NCBI RefSeq assembly: GCF_900102015.1
Contig: NZ_FNAT01000008.1
Location: 105,774-169,773, forward strand
Origin: Limimaricola pyoseonensis
GTDB taxonomy: Bacteria; Pseudomonadota; Alphaproteobacteria; Rhodobacterales; Rhodobacteraceae
Length of the DNA: 64,000 nucleotides
Direction: 5' to 3'
The number at the start of each line of letters is the position of its first letter. Position 1 is the stretch's first letter. Positions 41,722 through 50,057 of this stretch are shown one piece after another. Below the pieces are notes generated by a model. The model saw nothing but the letters and a program-made list of their open reading frames with translations, was not told the origin of the DNA and did not search any database. The translations under genes and the position numbers were made by a program.

Positions 41722-42243
41722 TCAGTCCTTCTTCGAGTAAGCGTCGGCGCTCTTTTCCGGGCCCGAGCGCACGGCGCGGCGGCTGACCTTCTTCTCGCCC
41801 GGCGCCACGGTGTGGCCGCCCTTGGCCGCCCCCGCCTTGGCCGGCTTGTCGACCTTGGCGGCGGCGGTCTTCTTCGCGCGCTTGGGCGCGGCGCCCGGCT
41901 CGGTCTTGGCGGCCGCGCGCTTGCGCTTGCCGCCCGTGGCGGGCGTGGTGTCGCCGACCTGCTCGCCGCGCCCCTCCTGCATCGCCTCGCGCGCCTGCTG
42001 CACGTCCATCTCGTCGAGCCCCGAGGCGTCCTTCGGCAGGTCGTCGCCGCGCCCGGCCAGCCCGGCCGCGGCGGCGGTGCCGGGGGCGACGCCGCTCTGG
42101 GCCGCGTCCTCGGCGTCGATCTGCGCCACCGCCTCGTGCCAATGCGCCTGGTCGCGCCCCTCGGGCGCGCCCTCGCGCTGCCACAGCTCGTAGGCGCGGC
42201 GACGGATGCGTTCGTCCCTGTCCTCTGCGCTGTCCTCGGCCAT
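41722..42243 (-). CDS. DUF2934 protein with Lys/Ala-rich tail
   Basis: A 173-residue protein. The N-terminus DERIRRRAYELWQREGAPEG then DQAHWHEA is the DUF2934 domain. After residue 100 it becomes a Lys/Ala/Arg-rich, disordered tail (KRKRAAAKTEP, KKTAAAKVDKPAKAG) like a histone H1-type DNA- or RNA-binding tail. The domain's function is unknown; binding of nucleic acid by the tail is an inference from composition. Confidence 0.8.
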   Translation of the reverse strand: MAEDSAEDRDERIRRRAYELWQREGAPEGRDQAHWHEAVAQIDAEDAAQSGVAPGTAAAAGLAGRGDDLPKDASGLDEMDVQQAREAMQEGRGEQVGDTTPATGGKRKRAAAKTEPGAAPKRAKKTAAAKVDKPAKAGAAKGGHTVAPGEKKVSRRAVRSGPEKSADAYSKKD

Positions 42244-42329
42244 GTCCGTCTCCCGTTAGAAATGACTTGATCGCAAGGGGACATATCCTGACGCGGCCGG
42301 ATTTCGAGGGCTGCTGCGCGTTGAAATCA

Positions 42330-42366
42330 CGATGGAACATCGCAGGGCCCCCGCGATGGAACATCG
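42330..42366. promoter_or_regulatory. Pair of 13-base palindromes upstream of the small lipoprotein gene
   Basis: CGATGGAACATCG occurs at 42330-42342 and again at 42354-42366, 24 bases centre to centre. Each is an inverted repeat (CGATG-GAA-CATCG), and the second is extended to GCGATG/CATCGC arms. They lie between the divergent DUF2934 gene and the lipoprotein start at 42421, where a dimeric regulator could bind. Confidence 0.55.
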
Positions 42367-42420
42367 CATGGCACAGCCCGTTGGCCCCCGAGCAAGGCAA
42401 CCAGCCAAGGGAGACACGAC

Positions 42421-42606
42421 ATGCGGATCACCGCTATTCTCGGCACCTTCGCCGCGCTCGGCCTCGCGGCCTGCGGCAACACCGACCTCGAACGCGCGGC
42501 CAGCGGCGCCGCGATCGGCGCCGCCGCGGGCGAGGTGGTCTCGGGCGACCCGGCGGTCGGCGCCGGCGTCGGCGCGACGGCCGGGGCGCTGTCCGACGAC
42601 GTCTGA
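42421..42606 (+). CDS. Small lipoprotein with glycine zipper
   Basis: A 61-residue protein. The signal peptide MRITAILGTFAALGLAAC ends in a lipobox (LAAC) with the acylated cysteine at residue 18. The mature part is Gly/Ala-rich with spaced glycines (AASGAAIGAAAGEVVSGDP), as in glycine-zipper lipoproteins such as OsmB/YMGG. Such proteins sit in the outer membrane or periplasm; osmotic-stress links are known for relatives only. AGGGAGACACGAC precedes ATG 42421. Its stop is 2 bases from the stop of the convergent LuxR-type gene. Confidence 0.75.
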   Translation: MRITAILGTFAALGLAACGNTDLERAASGAAIGAAAGEVVSGDPAVGAGVGATAGALSDDV

Positions 42607-42608
42607 TT

Positions 42609-43226
42609 TCAGATCAGGCCGCGCGCCTGCGCGGCGTGCACCGCCTCCGCGGTGGTGCGCGCCGCCAGCGACAGCCGCGCCGATTTCAGCCGCGCCTTCA
42701 GGGCGCTCTCGCTGATCCCGATCCGCGCGGCGGCGCGGGCGTGCCGTTCGCCCGCCGCCATCAGCTGCAGCGCCTCGCGCTGCGCCTCGGTCAGAACGAC
42801 CTGCCCGATCGGGCCGCCATGCAGCCGCTCGATCGCCGCGAGCGCGGCCAGCCGCTCGGATTCGGTGAAGTCGCGATCGGCCCGCGCCAGCCCGCAGAAG
42901 GACCGCGTCTCGGCCGAGCCCGTCGCCACCGTCATGCCGTAGCGCATGCCGTGGGCGCGCGCCTCGCCGATCACCCCGAAGGGGTCGACGACCGACGGGT
43001 CGTCCCAGCCGATGCAGCCGTCATGGGTCAGCGCCCAGGCGATCAGCGGGTCGCGCAGGAAATAGGAGCGCTGGTCATAGACCCGGCGCCATTCGGTATC
43101 GAAGCGGTTCTCGACATGGGTCGGCTTGCCCTTGCTGACCCTGAGGATCGCGGCAAAGCCGAGCCGGCCGATCCGGTCGAGATCCTCGAACTCGTGCTCG
43201 GCATAGCTGTGCAAAAGTATGTTCAT
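42609..43226 (-). CDS. LuxR-type autoinducer-binding transcriptional regulator
   Basis: A 205-residue protein. The ligand-binding half has TEWRRVYDQRSYFLRDPLIAW, keeping the W-x3-Y and D-P pattern of the family. The C-terminal HTH reads LTEAQREALQLMAAG then ARIGISESALKARLKSARLSL. It begins at ATG 43226 after an AT-rich region. Its C-terminal end (AVHAAQARGLI) parallels that of the regulator at 24116 (AAAIATQYGLI), so the two are paralogues. It has no luxI partner in the window. It is divergent from a member of the small-protein family described at 25678. Confidence 0.85.
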   Translation of the reverse strand: MNILLHSYAEHEFEDLDRIGRLGFAAILRVSKGKPTHVENRFDTEWRRVYDQRSYFLRDPLIAWALTHDGCIGWDDPSVVDPFGVIGEARAHGMRYGMTVATGSAETRSFCGLARADRDFTESERLAALAAIERLHGGPIGQVVLTEAQREALQLMAAGERHARAAARIGISESALKARLKSARLSLAARTTAEAVHAAQARGLI

Positions 43227-43711
43227 ATAACTCGTTCATGGTACTGGTCGCCTCCGAAATTGCGGTGGCTTGATGCGGCGGAGACTGGCGCGGGGCTTAT
43301 GCAATTGCAAGATGAGTTGACATTTGACGGAACCCCTTAAGCGACATTTGTGCCAAGTTCCGCGCATCGTTTCCGAAGCCGCGCATCCGCACCGGCGGCT
43401 TCGCCGGGATCACCGCAAGGATGCGTCACCCGGCACGAATCACTCATAGGTTGAAAATCGTCGCCTCATGCTCCCTCTGCCGGGTCATCCGGCCGACAAA
43501 CCGCCGCCGCCCGGCCGCCCTGATTCTGCCCCGATTCCGTTCTGGGGTTTCCGTGGCCGCGCCTGTCGCCCCTCCCCGGCGCGATTGTCGCGGCAACCTC
43601 AAACAATCACCTGCCGGTCCATGTCGCAATAGACAGGTTCACGCGGAGGGAAAAATCCAGCAAATCTAAATCATTCCAGCGCCACATGATAACGGGGACG
43701 AGGACGGACCG
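43227..43711. promoter_or_regulatory. Divergent control region between LuxR-type regulator and small-protein gene
   Basis: A 485-base region without a supported gene. It is AT-richer than the rest. A 10-base palindrome TGCAATTGCA lies at 43300-43309, and TTGACA is at 43317-43322 on the plus strand. The palindrome could be part of a LuxR-family operator, but it is short. Position 43400-43620 shows nothing structured. Confidence 0.45.
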
Positions 43712-44095
43712 ATGGCTCATACGACCGCATTCCAACGCTCCCGCGATCTGGCCGACTGGCTGTCGGCGATCCTGATGGAGCCGGAGGCCGGCACCGGGGC
43801 CCTCGGTCACGCCACCCTGGTGCGGATGCTCGACAACGAGGACATCCGCCGCTGCCACGACCTCGACGCGCTGCAGGACTTCATCGTCGTGATGAACGCC
43901 GCGCGCCGCGGCTCGGAAGGGCCCTGGGCGCCGCTGCGCCGGCTCCTGACCCGCAGCCGCATGGCCAGCCTGTCGCAGGAGGCCGAGGACCAGATCAACC
44001 GGCTCTACCTCGCCTCGCCGGCGCTGCGGGCCGAGCTGGACAGCGATATCGCGTTGATGATGGCCTGCGCCGCGGAGACCCGGCAGGCAAGCTGA
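43712..44095 (+). CDS. Conserved small protein, paralogue of 25678-26067
   Basis: A 127-residue helical protein. It shares LADWL, an RC pair (IRRC) and the C-terminal LYLASPALRAELDSDIALMM block with the gene at 25678; that match is LYLSAPGLQDALADDLALLM there. Many aligned changes are conservative, and the lengths are nearly equal (127 and 129). Both lie beside a LuxR-type regulator. GAGGACGG is upstream of ATG 43712. I know no named family. Confidence 0.72.
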   Translation: MAHTTAFQRSRDLADWLSAILMEPEAGTGALGHATLVRMLDNEDIRRCHDLDALQDFIVVMNAARRGSEGPWAPLRRLLTRSRMASLSQEAEDQINRLYLASPALRAELDSDIALMMACAAETRQAS

Positions 44096-44304
44096 TCAGT
44101 GCCGTGACGAGTGTGCATGTTTCTGGCGGGGCGGTTCGGGGGGACCGCCCCGCCGCCGTTTCGGGCCCCCTGACCTTCCCTCCCGCAGCCCTCCTCCCCG
44201 CGCCGGCCGGCTCGCGCAGCCGTGAGGCCGCGCCCCGGCCCGCCGGCTTGCCGCGCCGGCGCCGCGCCGCAGATGGAGGGCCAGACACATGCAGGAGAGA
44301 CGAC

Positions 44305-44979
44305 ATGGCTGACAAAACGCTGTTCATCACCGGCGCCTCGTCCGGCATCGGCGCCGCCACCGCCCGCGCCGCCGTGCAGGCGGGCTGGAATGTCGGGCTG
44401 ATGGCGCGCAGCGCCGACAAGCTCGAGGCGCTGGCCGGCGAGCTCGGCGACAAGGCGCGCGCCCTGCCCGGCGACGCCACCGACCTCGCGCAGCAAGAGG
44501 AGGCGGTCGCCGCCACGGTCGAGGCCTTCGGCGGGCTCGACGCCGCCTTCGCCAATGCCGGCATGGGCATCTCGAAGCCCGGCACCGAACAGGGCGACCC
44601 CGAGGAATGGCGCAAGGTCGTCGATCTCAACATCATGGCGCTGCTCTACACCGCGCGCGCCGCGCTGCCCGAGCTGAAGAAGCGGAAGGGCCACCTCGTG
44701 CTCACCGGCTCGGCCGCGGGCAAGCGCCACATCGCCGGCTCGATCTACGGCGCGACCAAGTGGTTCGTGCACGGCTATGCCGGCAACATGAGCGAGGAGA
44801 TGCGCGACTGGGGCGGGCGCTGCACGGTGATCGCGCCGGGCATGGTCAACACCGCCTTCTTCGACGAGCCCAAGCCCGACAAGATCCAGCCCGAGGACGT
44901 GGCCGACGCGGTGGTCTTCGCGCTGAACCAGCGCGAGACCGCCGATGTGCGCGAGGTCTTCGTCATGCCGCGCGGCTGA
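44305..44979 (+). CDS. Short-chain dehydrogenase/reductase
   Basis: A 224-residue classical SDR with TGASSGIGAATARAA at the N-terminus, NAGMG after strand 4, the active-site Ser in LTGSAAG, and Tyr-x-x-x-Lys in IYGATKWFV. The APGMVNTAFF segment is typical of the YdfG/serine-dehydrogenase-like branch. It prefers small hydroxyl substrates in relatives; no substrate is indicated here. I start at ATG 44305, with GGAGAGACGAC upstream. It follows the small-protein gene by 209 bases. Confidence 0.87.
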   Translation: MADKTLFITGASSGIGAATARAAVQAGWNVGLMARSADKLEALAGELGDKARALPGDATDLAQQEEAVAATVEAFGGLDAAFANAGMGISKPGTEQGDPEEWRKVVDLNIMALLYTARAALPELKKRKGHLVLTGSAAGKRHIAGSIYGATKWFVHGYAGNMSEEMRDWGGRCTVIAPGMVNTAFFDEPKPDKIQPEDVADAVVFALNQRETADVREVFVMPRG

Positions 44980-44980
44980 G

Positions 44981-45017
44981 CCGGGGCGCGATGCCGCGCC
45001 AATGATGCGCGCCCCGG
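44981..45017. terminator. Hairpin after the SDR gene
   Basis: A 10-bp stem (44981-44990 with 45008-45017) and a 17-base loop directly after the SDR stop and before the stop of the convergent minus-strand gene at 45061. No T-tract, so strength is uncertain. Confidence 0.4.
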
Positions 45018-45060
45018 CCGGGGAGGTGGGCCGGGGCGCCGCGGATAGATGGGGGGCGTC

Positions 45061-45375
45061 TCAGCCCAGTTCGCCCTCGGCCTCGATCGGCTTCTCGATG
45101 GCGTAGAATTCCGAGCCGTAGGCGACCACGCAGCTGGTGCCGCGCGCATCCGTCAGCAGGACGGTGTAGGTGCCGCTTTGCGGGTTCGACCAGATCTCCA
45201 GCATGGATTGCCTGCTGGCCGCGCCTTGCAGCCCCGCGGCCGTCAGGGTTTCCGAGTACTGGTTTTCGAGCTTCTGCACGATCTGGTCGCGCGGCGCGCA
45301 GCCCATCGCAAGGGCGGGCGGGGCGGTCGCTGCCATTCCGAACAACAGACCCATCGTGGCAAGTTTCTTGAACAT
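45061..45375 (-). CDS. Small secreted protein of unknown function
   Basis: A 104-residue protein. It starts MFKKLATMGLLFGMAATAPPA with a signal peptide ending near residue 23. The mature part has three features: two cysteines (MGCAPRDQI and TSCVVAYGS), paired beta strands (TYTVLLTDARG, SCVVAYGSEFYAIE) and an acidic end. I recognise no family. GGAGG lies 6 bases before ATG 45375; the frame is open to 45570 but that part has no domain. Upstream (45450-45475) is a G-rich low-complexity patch. Confidence 0.65.
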   Translation of the reverse strand: MFKKLATMGLLFGMAATAPPALAMGCAPRDQIVQKLENQYSETLTAAGLQGAASRQSMLEIWSNPQSGTYTVLLTDARGTSCVVAYGSEFYAIEKPIEAEGELG

Positions 45376-45572
45376 CTCGGCCTCCAGCTTCCGCAGGGTC
45401 CGAAAGAGGAGGAGGAGATGCTGCGGATCCGTCGCCCCCTCACACCAGATGTGGGGGGGAGGGGGGGTGCGGTCAAATCCGCGCCCATCAATTGATTCTG
45501 ACGTCGCGTGAAGCGAACCCGATCCGGCCTTGCGCGTTGTGTCGCCCGCGCCTTGCCGGGCGCCGGACACGA

Positions 45573-45607
45573 AAAACGGCGGCTCCGGGCACGGAAGCCG
45601 CCGTTTT
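45573..45607 (-). terminator. Intrinsic terminator for the DUF1127 gene (bidirectional)
   Basis: 12-bp stem (45573-45584 with 45596-45607), 11-base loop, with AAAA and TTTT inside the stem base, so a U-tract forms on either strand. It lies 64 bases past the stop of the minus-strand DUF1127 gene at 45671. Confidence 0.7.
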
Positions 45608-45670
45608 CGCGTGGTTTTGCCGGGATGCGGCGGGGCCGCCGCCGGGGCGGCCCGTACCGGGCCTTCGCGC

Positions 45671-45889
45671 TCAGGCGGCGCGGGCGGCCTCCGCGGCGAT
45701 CTGGTTGATCTGCGAGCGGTGCAGGCCGAGATCGGCGAGGTCGCGGTCCGACAGCAGCGACAGCTCGCGCTGGGTCTGGCGGTAGACGCGGTTGCGCTCG
45801 AGCGCGGCGCGGAAGCGGCCGCGCAGGGCGTGCAGGCCGAAGGTTTCGGTGTTGTTGGTGGTGCGGAGATCGGTGGTCGCGAAAGCCAT
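45671..45889 (-). CDS. DUF1127 protein
   Basis: A 72-residue protein starting MAFATTDLRT, with AAGGGA upstream. Residues 32-64 have the DUF1127 core: RQTQRELSLLSDRDLADLGL then HRSQINQIAAEAA. The length and the fit are typical of the family, which is common in alphaproteobacteria and linked in some to RNA turnover and phosphate metabolism. The reading frame upstream to 46042 has no support. A terminator follows. Confidence 0.82.
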   Translation of the reverse strand: MAFATTDLRTTNNTETFGLHALRGRFRAALERNRVYRQTQRELSLLSDRDLADLGLHRSQINQIAAEAARAA

Positions 45890-46079
45890 GTCTTTATCCC
45901 TTGCGGTTCGGGTCCGGTATGCGGCCCTTGTCGCGGGCCTCGTCGAAGCGGCGCCCATCGCCGCCTCGTTGACCCCTATCTGGTAGCGGTAACGGGGAAT
46001 GAAAACAGACATCGACGGAACCCCGCCATGCAGCGGATGCATGGGAACCGGGGCCGCGCCCCTTCCGGTCGGGGCCGCC

Positions 46080-47114
46080 TCAGCGGGCTTTCGTCCAGTC
46101 CAGCACCACCTTGCCCGAGGAGCCGCCGCGCATCGCCTCGAAGCCCGCGACGTAGTCGGCCACCGGCAGCCGGTGGGTGATCACCCCGCGCACGTCGAGC
46201 CCATTCTCGAGCATCGCGATCATCTTGTACCAGGTCTCGAAGATCTCGCGGCCGTAGACGCCCTTGATGGTGATCGCCTTGAACACGATCCGGCTCCAGT
46301 CGACCGGGCTCTTGCCCGGCGGGATGCCGAGCATGGCGATCCGTCCGCCCATCACCAGCCGCTCGACCATCTGGTCGAGCGCGCGCTGGTTGCCCGACAT
46401 CTCGAGGCCGATGTCGAAGCCCTGCTTCATGCCGAGACGCGGCACCACCTCGGCAAGGTCTTCCTCGGCGACGTTGACCGGCACCACGTCCGCCACCTTG
46501 GCGGCGAGCGCGAGGCGGTCGGGGTTGATGTCGGTGATCACCACGTGCCGCGCGCCGACATGGCGCGCGACCGCCGCCGCCATGATGCCGATCGGCCCCG
46601 CGCCGGTGATCAGCACGTCCTCGCCCACCAGGTCGAAGGACAGTGCCGTGTGCACCGCGTTGCCCAAGGGGTCGAGGATCGCGCCGATCTCGTCGTCGAT
46701 GGCATCCGGGAGCGGCACCACGTTGAAGGCCGGCAGCCGCAGGTACTCGGCGAAGGCGCCCTGCTCGTTGACGCCGATGCCGCGCGTCTCGGGGTCGAGG
46801 TGGAACTTGCCCGACCGGCTCTGGCGCGAATGCTTGCCGATCAGGTGCCCCTCGCCCGAGCAGCGCTGGCCGATGGCGAGATCGGTGACGTTCTTCCCCA
46901 GCTCGACGATCTCGCCCGCGAATTCGTGGCCCGTGACCAGCGGCACCGGCACCGCGCCCTGCGCCCACTCGTCCCAGTTCCAGATATGCACGTCGGTGCC
47001 GCAGATGCCGGTCTTGTTGATCCGGATCAGCACGTCGTCGGGGCCGATCTCGGGCACCGGCACGGTCTGCTGCCACAGCCCTTCCTCGGCCTTGGCCTTG
47101 ACCAGCGCAGTCAT
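46080..47114 (-). CDS. tdh: L-threonine 3-dehydrogenase
   Basis: A 344-residue medium-chain dehydrogenase aligned from its first residue ([14 protein letters not shown]) with E. coli Tdh. Catalytic zinc ligands are present (GICGTDVH with Cys38, and GHEFAGE with His63-Glu64), as is [20 protein letters not shown] for NAD. The structural-zinc loop is different: the four cysteines that E. coli has in its CGHCRNC region and beyond are Gly, Ser, Ser and Asp here ([17 protein letters not shown], about 91-107). It oxidises threonine to 2-amino-3-ketobutyrate. It follows kbl by 14 bases in the same direction. Confidence 0.95.
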   Translation of the reverse strand: MTALVKAKAEEGLWQQTVPVPEIGPDDVLIRINKTGICGTDVHIWNWDEWAQGAVPVPLVTGHEFAGEIVELGKNVTDLAIGQRCSGEGHLIGKHSRQSRSGKFHLDPETRGIGVNEQGAFAEYLRLPAFNVVPLPDAIDDEIGAILDPLGNAVHTALSFDLVGEDVLITGAGPIGIMAAAVARHVGARHVVITDINPDRLALAAKVADVVPVNVAEEDLAEVVPRLGMKQGFDIGLEMSGNQRALDQMVERLVMGGRIAMLGIPPGKSPVDWSRIVFKAITIKGVYGREIFETWYKMIAMLENGLDVRGVITHRLPVADYVAGFEAMRGGSSGKVVLDWTKAR

Positions 47115-47128
47115 GCCGTTCGGGCGGG

Positions 47129-48313
47129 TCACGAGATCACGCCCAGTTCGCGGCCCGCCTGCGCGAAGGCCGAAAGCGCCGCGTCGAGATCCTCTCGGCT
47201 CAGCGCCGCGTTCATCTGGGTGCGGATGCGTGCCTGCCCCTTGGGGACCACCGGGAAGAAGAAGGCCGAGACGAAGACGCCCAGCTCGTCGAGCCGCGAT
47301 GCCATGGCCTGTGCCTTCTTGGCGTCGTGCAGCATCACCGGGATGATCGGATGCTCGCCCGGCAGGATCTCGAAGCCGAGATCGGTCAGGCCCTTGCGCC
47401 AGTACTCGGCGTTCTCGAAGAGCCGCGCGCGCAGATCGTCGCTCTGCTCGATCAGGTGCAGCGCTTCCAATCCGGCGGCGCAGACCATCGGCGGCAGCGC
47501 GTTCGAGAAGAGATAGGGCCGCGCCCGCTGGCGCAGCAGGTCGATCACCGGCTGCGGCCCGGCGATGTAGCCGCCGATCGCGCCGCCGAGCGCCTTGCCC
47601 AGCGTGCCGGTCAGCAGGTCCGACTTCACCCCGAAATGCGCGGGCGTGCCCGCGCCCTTCGGCCCCATGAAGCCGGTGGCGTGGCAGTCGTCGACCATCA
47701 TGATCGCGTCGTACTTGTCGGCCAGCGCCCGGATCTCGTCGAGCTTGGCGAGGTAGCCGTCCATCGAGAAGACGCCGTCGGTGGCGATCATCACGTGCCG
47801 GGCGCCGGCCTCGCGCGCCTCCCGAAGCTTGGCCTCGAGGTCGTCCATGTCGGAGTTCGCGAAGCGGTAGCGCTTGGCCTTGCACAGCCGGATGCCGTCG
47901 ATGATCGAGGCGTGGTTCAGCGCGTCGGAGATCACCGCGTCCTCGGGGCCCAGAAGCGGCTCGAACAGCGCGCCGTTGGCGTCGAAGCAGGCGGCGAAGA
48001 GGATGGTGTCGTCATGGCCGAGATACTCGGCGAGGCGCTTCTCGAGCTTGCGGTGCAGGTCCTGCGTGCCGCAGATGAAGCGCACCGAGGCCATGCCGAA
48101 GCCGTGCCGGTCGAGCGATTCCTTGGCCGCGTGCACGAGGTCGGGATGGTCGGCGAGGCCGAGATAATTGTTGGCGCAGAGGTTGATCACCTCGCGGCCC
48201 TTCACCTCGACCCGGCCGCCCTGCGGCGAGGTGATCTCGCGCTCGGTCTTCCACAGCCCCTCTTCGCGGATCTCCCCCAGACGGGTCTCGATGTCGTCCA
48301 GAAACCGGCTCAT
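47129..48313 (-). CDS. kbl: 2-amino-3-ketobutyrate coenzyme A ligase
   Basis: A 394-residue PLP enzyme of the alpha-oxoamine synthase family. It shows the PLP-lysine motif [10 protein letters not shown], the cofactor-binding [10 protein letters not shown], and SGLNA-like start features ([14 protein letters not shown]). It cleaves 2-amino-3-ketobutyrate with CoA to glycine and acetyl-CoA, the second step after Tdh. The kbl-tdh order and the 14-base gap match the E. coli operon. Start ATG 48313 has GAGGGAGCGAC upstream. Confidence 0.95.
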   Translation of the reverse strand: MSRFLDDIETRLGEIREEGLWKTEREITSPQGGRVEVKGREVINLCANNYLGLADHPDLVHAAKESLDRHGFGMASVRFICGTQDLHRKLEKRLAEYLGHDDTILFAACFDANGALFEPLLGPEDAVISDALNHASIIDGIRLCKAKRYRFANSDMDDLEAKLREAREAGARHVMIATDGVFSMDGYLAKLDEIRALADKYDAIMMVDDCHATGFMGPKGAGTPAHFGVKSDLLTGTLGKALGGAIGGYIAGPQPVIDLLRQRARPYLFSNALPPMVCAAGLEALHLIEQSDDLRARLFENAEYWRKGLTDLGFEILPGEHPIIPVMLHDAKKAQAMASRLDELGVFVSAFFFPVVPKGQARIRTQMNAALSREDLDAALSAFAQAGRELGVIS

Positions 48314-48415
48314 GTCGCTCCCTCGCGCTGCTGAAGAGATGAATCTAATGCCGCGCGGCGCGCACGCAAGCCGTGCCGCCGGGGCATCGGTCGGGGCAGC
48401 CTCCGGCGCAGCCGC

Positions 48416-49192
48416 TCAGGCCTCGGCCGGAAAGGCCGAGAGCCAGCCCAGCCCCTCCTCGGTCCAGCCGGCGCGCGGCCGGTACTCCGCCCCCACCGGC
48501 CGGCTCCAGCCAAGGCCCCGCAGATCCGCCAGAAGCGCGGCATAGTCGATCTCGCCGCGATCCGGCTCGCCCCGGTCGGGCAGCGCCGCGATCTGCACAT
48601 GGCCCAGATGGTCCAGATGCGCGGCCAGGTCGGCGCGGATGTCGCGCCCGGCCATGCCGGCATGGTAGCAGTCATACATCAGCTTCAGGTTCGGCCGGCC
48701 GAGCGCGGCGATGGTCTCGCCCGCGGCGTCGGCATGGGCGATGTGGTAGCCCGGCACGTCGCGGCGGTTGATCGGCTCGATCAGCACGCCGATCCCGGCC
48801 TCGCCGGCGAGGTCGCAGGCGAAGGCCAGCGCCTCGCGGAACACGGTCTCGGCCGCCGCGCCGCCGCCCGAGCGGCCCGCCAGCACATGCACGAAGCCCG
48901 CCCCCGCCTCGGCGGCGTAGATCACCGCCTCGGCGATGGCGTCGCGCGCATCCGCCTCGCGCCCGGCCAGCGCCGCCAGACCGAACTCGCCGCGCGCCGC
49001 GTCGCCGCGCCGGGCGTTGAGACCGATGAGCGGCAGCCCGGTCTCGTCGAGCACCGCGCGCAGCGCGCCGGGGTCGGTGGCGTAGGGCTCGTGGCACTCG
49101 ATCGCCGCAAACCCCGCGCGGGCGGCGGCGCGCACCGCATCGGGCAGCGCGTGCTCGGTGAACAAAAACCCCAGATTGGCGGAAAATCCCAT
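48416..49192 (-). CDS. Hydroxypyruvate isomerase family protein (Hyi/OtnI type)
   Basis: A 258-residue TIM barrel. It begins MGFSANLGFLFTEHALPDAV and has the metal/active-site stretches IECHEPYA, LIEPINRRDVPGY with Glu, and a later MYDCYHAGMAG with Asp/His. These are the marks of the Hyi/OtnI group, which isomerises hydroxypyruvate or 2-oxo-tetronate. GGAGGAGCAC is right before ATG 49192. It lies 103 bases before kbl on the same strand, but no tartronate genes are nearby. Confidence 0.85.
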   Translation of the reverse strand: MGFSANLGFLFTEHALPDAVRAAARAGFAAIECHEPYATDPGALRAVLDETGLPLIGLNARRGDAARGEFGLAALAGREADARDAIAEAVIYAAEAGAGFVHVLAGRSGGGAAAETVFREALAFACDLAGEAGIGVLIEPINRRDVPGYHIAHADAAGETIAALGRPNLKLMYDCYHAGMAGRDIRADLAAHLDHLGHVQIAALPDRGEPDRGEIDYAALLADLRGLGWSRPVGAEYRPRAGWTEEGLGWLSAFPAEA

Positions 49193-49294
49193 GTGCTCCT
49201 CCCGGTCCCCGCGCGCCACCATCCGCCTTCCGGCGGCGGTGTCAAACCGGTCGCAGGCCAGTCGCGGGCCAGTCGCGGGCCCCGGCACGGCCAT

Positions 49295-49322
49295 GGGGCC
49301 GGGCGATCGCTCGCCCGGCCCC
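49295..49322 (-). terminator. Hairpin after the VPxPA-CTERM gene
   Basis: Perfect 12-bp stem (49295-49306 with 49311-49322) and a TCGC loop, 31 bases past the minus-strand stop at 49353. No T-tract. A short GGCCAGTCGCG tandem repeat lies to its left. Confidence 0.55.
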
Positions 49323-49352
49323 TCGTTTGGGCGGTGGTCCCGCCGGGTCGGA

Positions 49353-49946
49353 TCAGCCGGCCTTGCGCCGCCGGCCCACCGCGCCGAGCGCGGCCATCGC
49401 CCCGATCAGCAGGAAGCCCGCCGCCGGAACCGGCACCGGCGCCACCTTGAAGGATGCGAGGGTGAAATTGTCCTTGAGGATCAAACCGTCGACGATGCTC
49501 GAGCTGCTGGCCCGAATGCCGAAGGAGTTCACGAAGTTGATGTCGGGCGAGATGGTGTAGGGGTTGTCGCTGATGCCCGGACCGTAGGAGCTGTCCATCG
49601 AGCCGTTGATGAAGAGCTCGAAGTCGTCGTTGTAGTCGAACATCCGAAGCGTCACGTCCACCAGCCGGACGTCGTAGTCGAAGTTCACCCAGAGCGTCTC
49701 CTGGCTCTTGGGCCAGTTGTCGATCTCGCCGGGCTGCAGGTCGGGGATGCCTTTCACGCCGAGACCTTCGGCGTTGTAGGTGACCTCGCAGTCGACGTTC
49801 AGCAGGCCGGTGGCCTGGCAGCCGAGGCTGAACGGCCCGGCCGGGTTGGCCCCGCCGGTGAAATCATAGGTCGTCGCCGCGCCCGCGGCCGAGACGAAGC
49901 CCGTGACCATGAAGGCGGCGGCTCCGGCGATGTGTGAGATTTTCAT
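49353..49946 (-). CDS. Secreted protein with VPxPA C-terminal sorting signal
   Basis: A 197-residue protein starting MKISHIAGAAAFMVTGF with a signal peptide. The body is beta-rich with DYDVRLVDVTLRMFDYNDDF and FINGSMDSS, and has two cysteines. The C-terminus is VPVPAAGFLLIGAMAALGAV followed by GRRRKAG: a VPxPA motif, a membrane helix and a basic end, as in PEP-CTERM/VPxPA proteins of roseobacters. Such proteins are often processed by an exosortase and tied to EPS. No exosortase is in the window. ATG 49946 lacks a strong ribosome-binding site. Confidence 0.78.
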   Translation of the reverse strand: MKISHIAGAAAFMVTGFVSAAGAATTYDFTGGANPAGPFSLGCQATGLLNVDCEVTYNAEGLGVKGIPDLQPGEIDNWPKSQETLWVNFDYDVRLVDVTLRMFDYNDDFELFINGSMDSSYGPGISDNPYTISPDINFVNSFGIRASSSSIVDGLILKDNFTLASFKVAPVPVPAAGFLLIGAMAALGAVGRRRKAG

Positions 49947-50057
49947 ACAGATACCCGTTAAACGCGAATCACTATCCATCCACTCCCGTCATGAGAGTAT
50001 CACCTCTTTGCCACAATTCTACCGAAATCTCGTGCCGGCCCGTCCGGGGCCGCGGCG

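Noticed and set aside
45450..45475. G-rich patch as a G-quadruplex or regulator.
   Set aside because: Low-complexity run in a gap with no gene start dependent on it; no supporting evidence.
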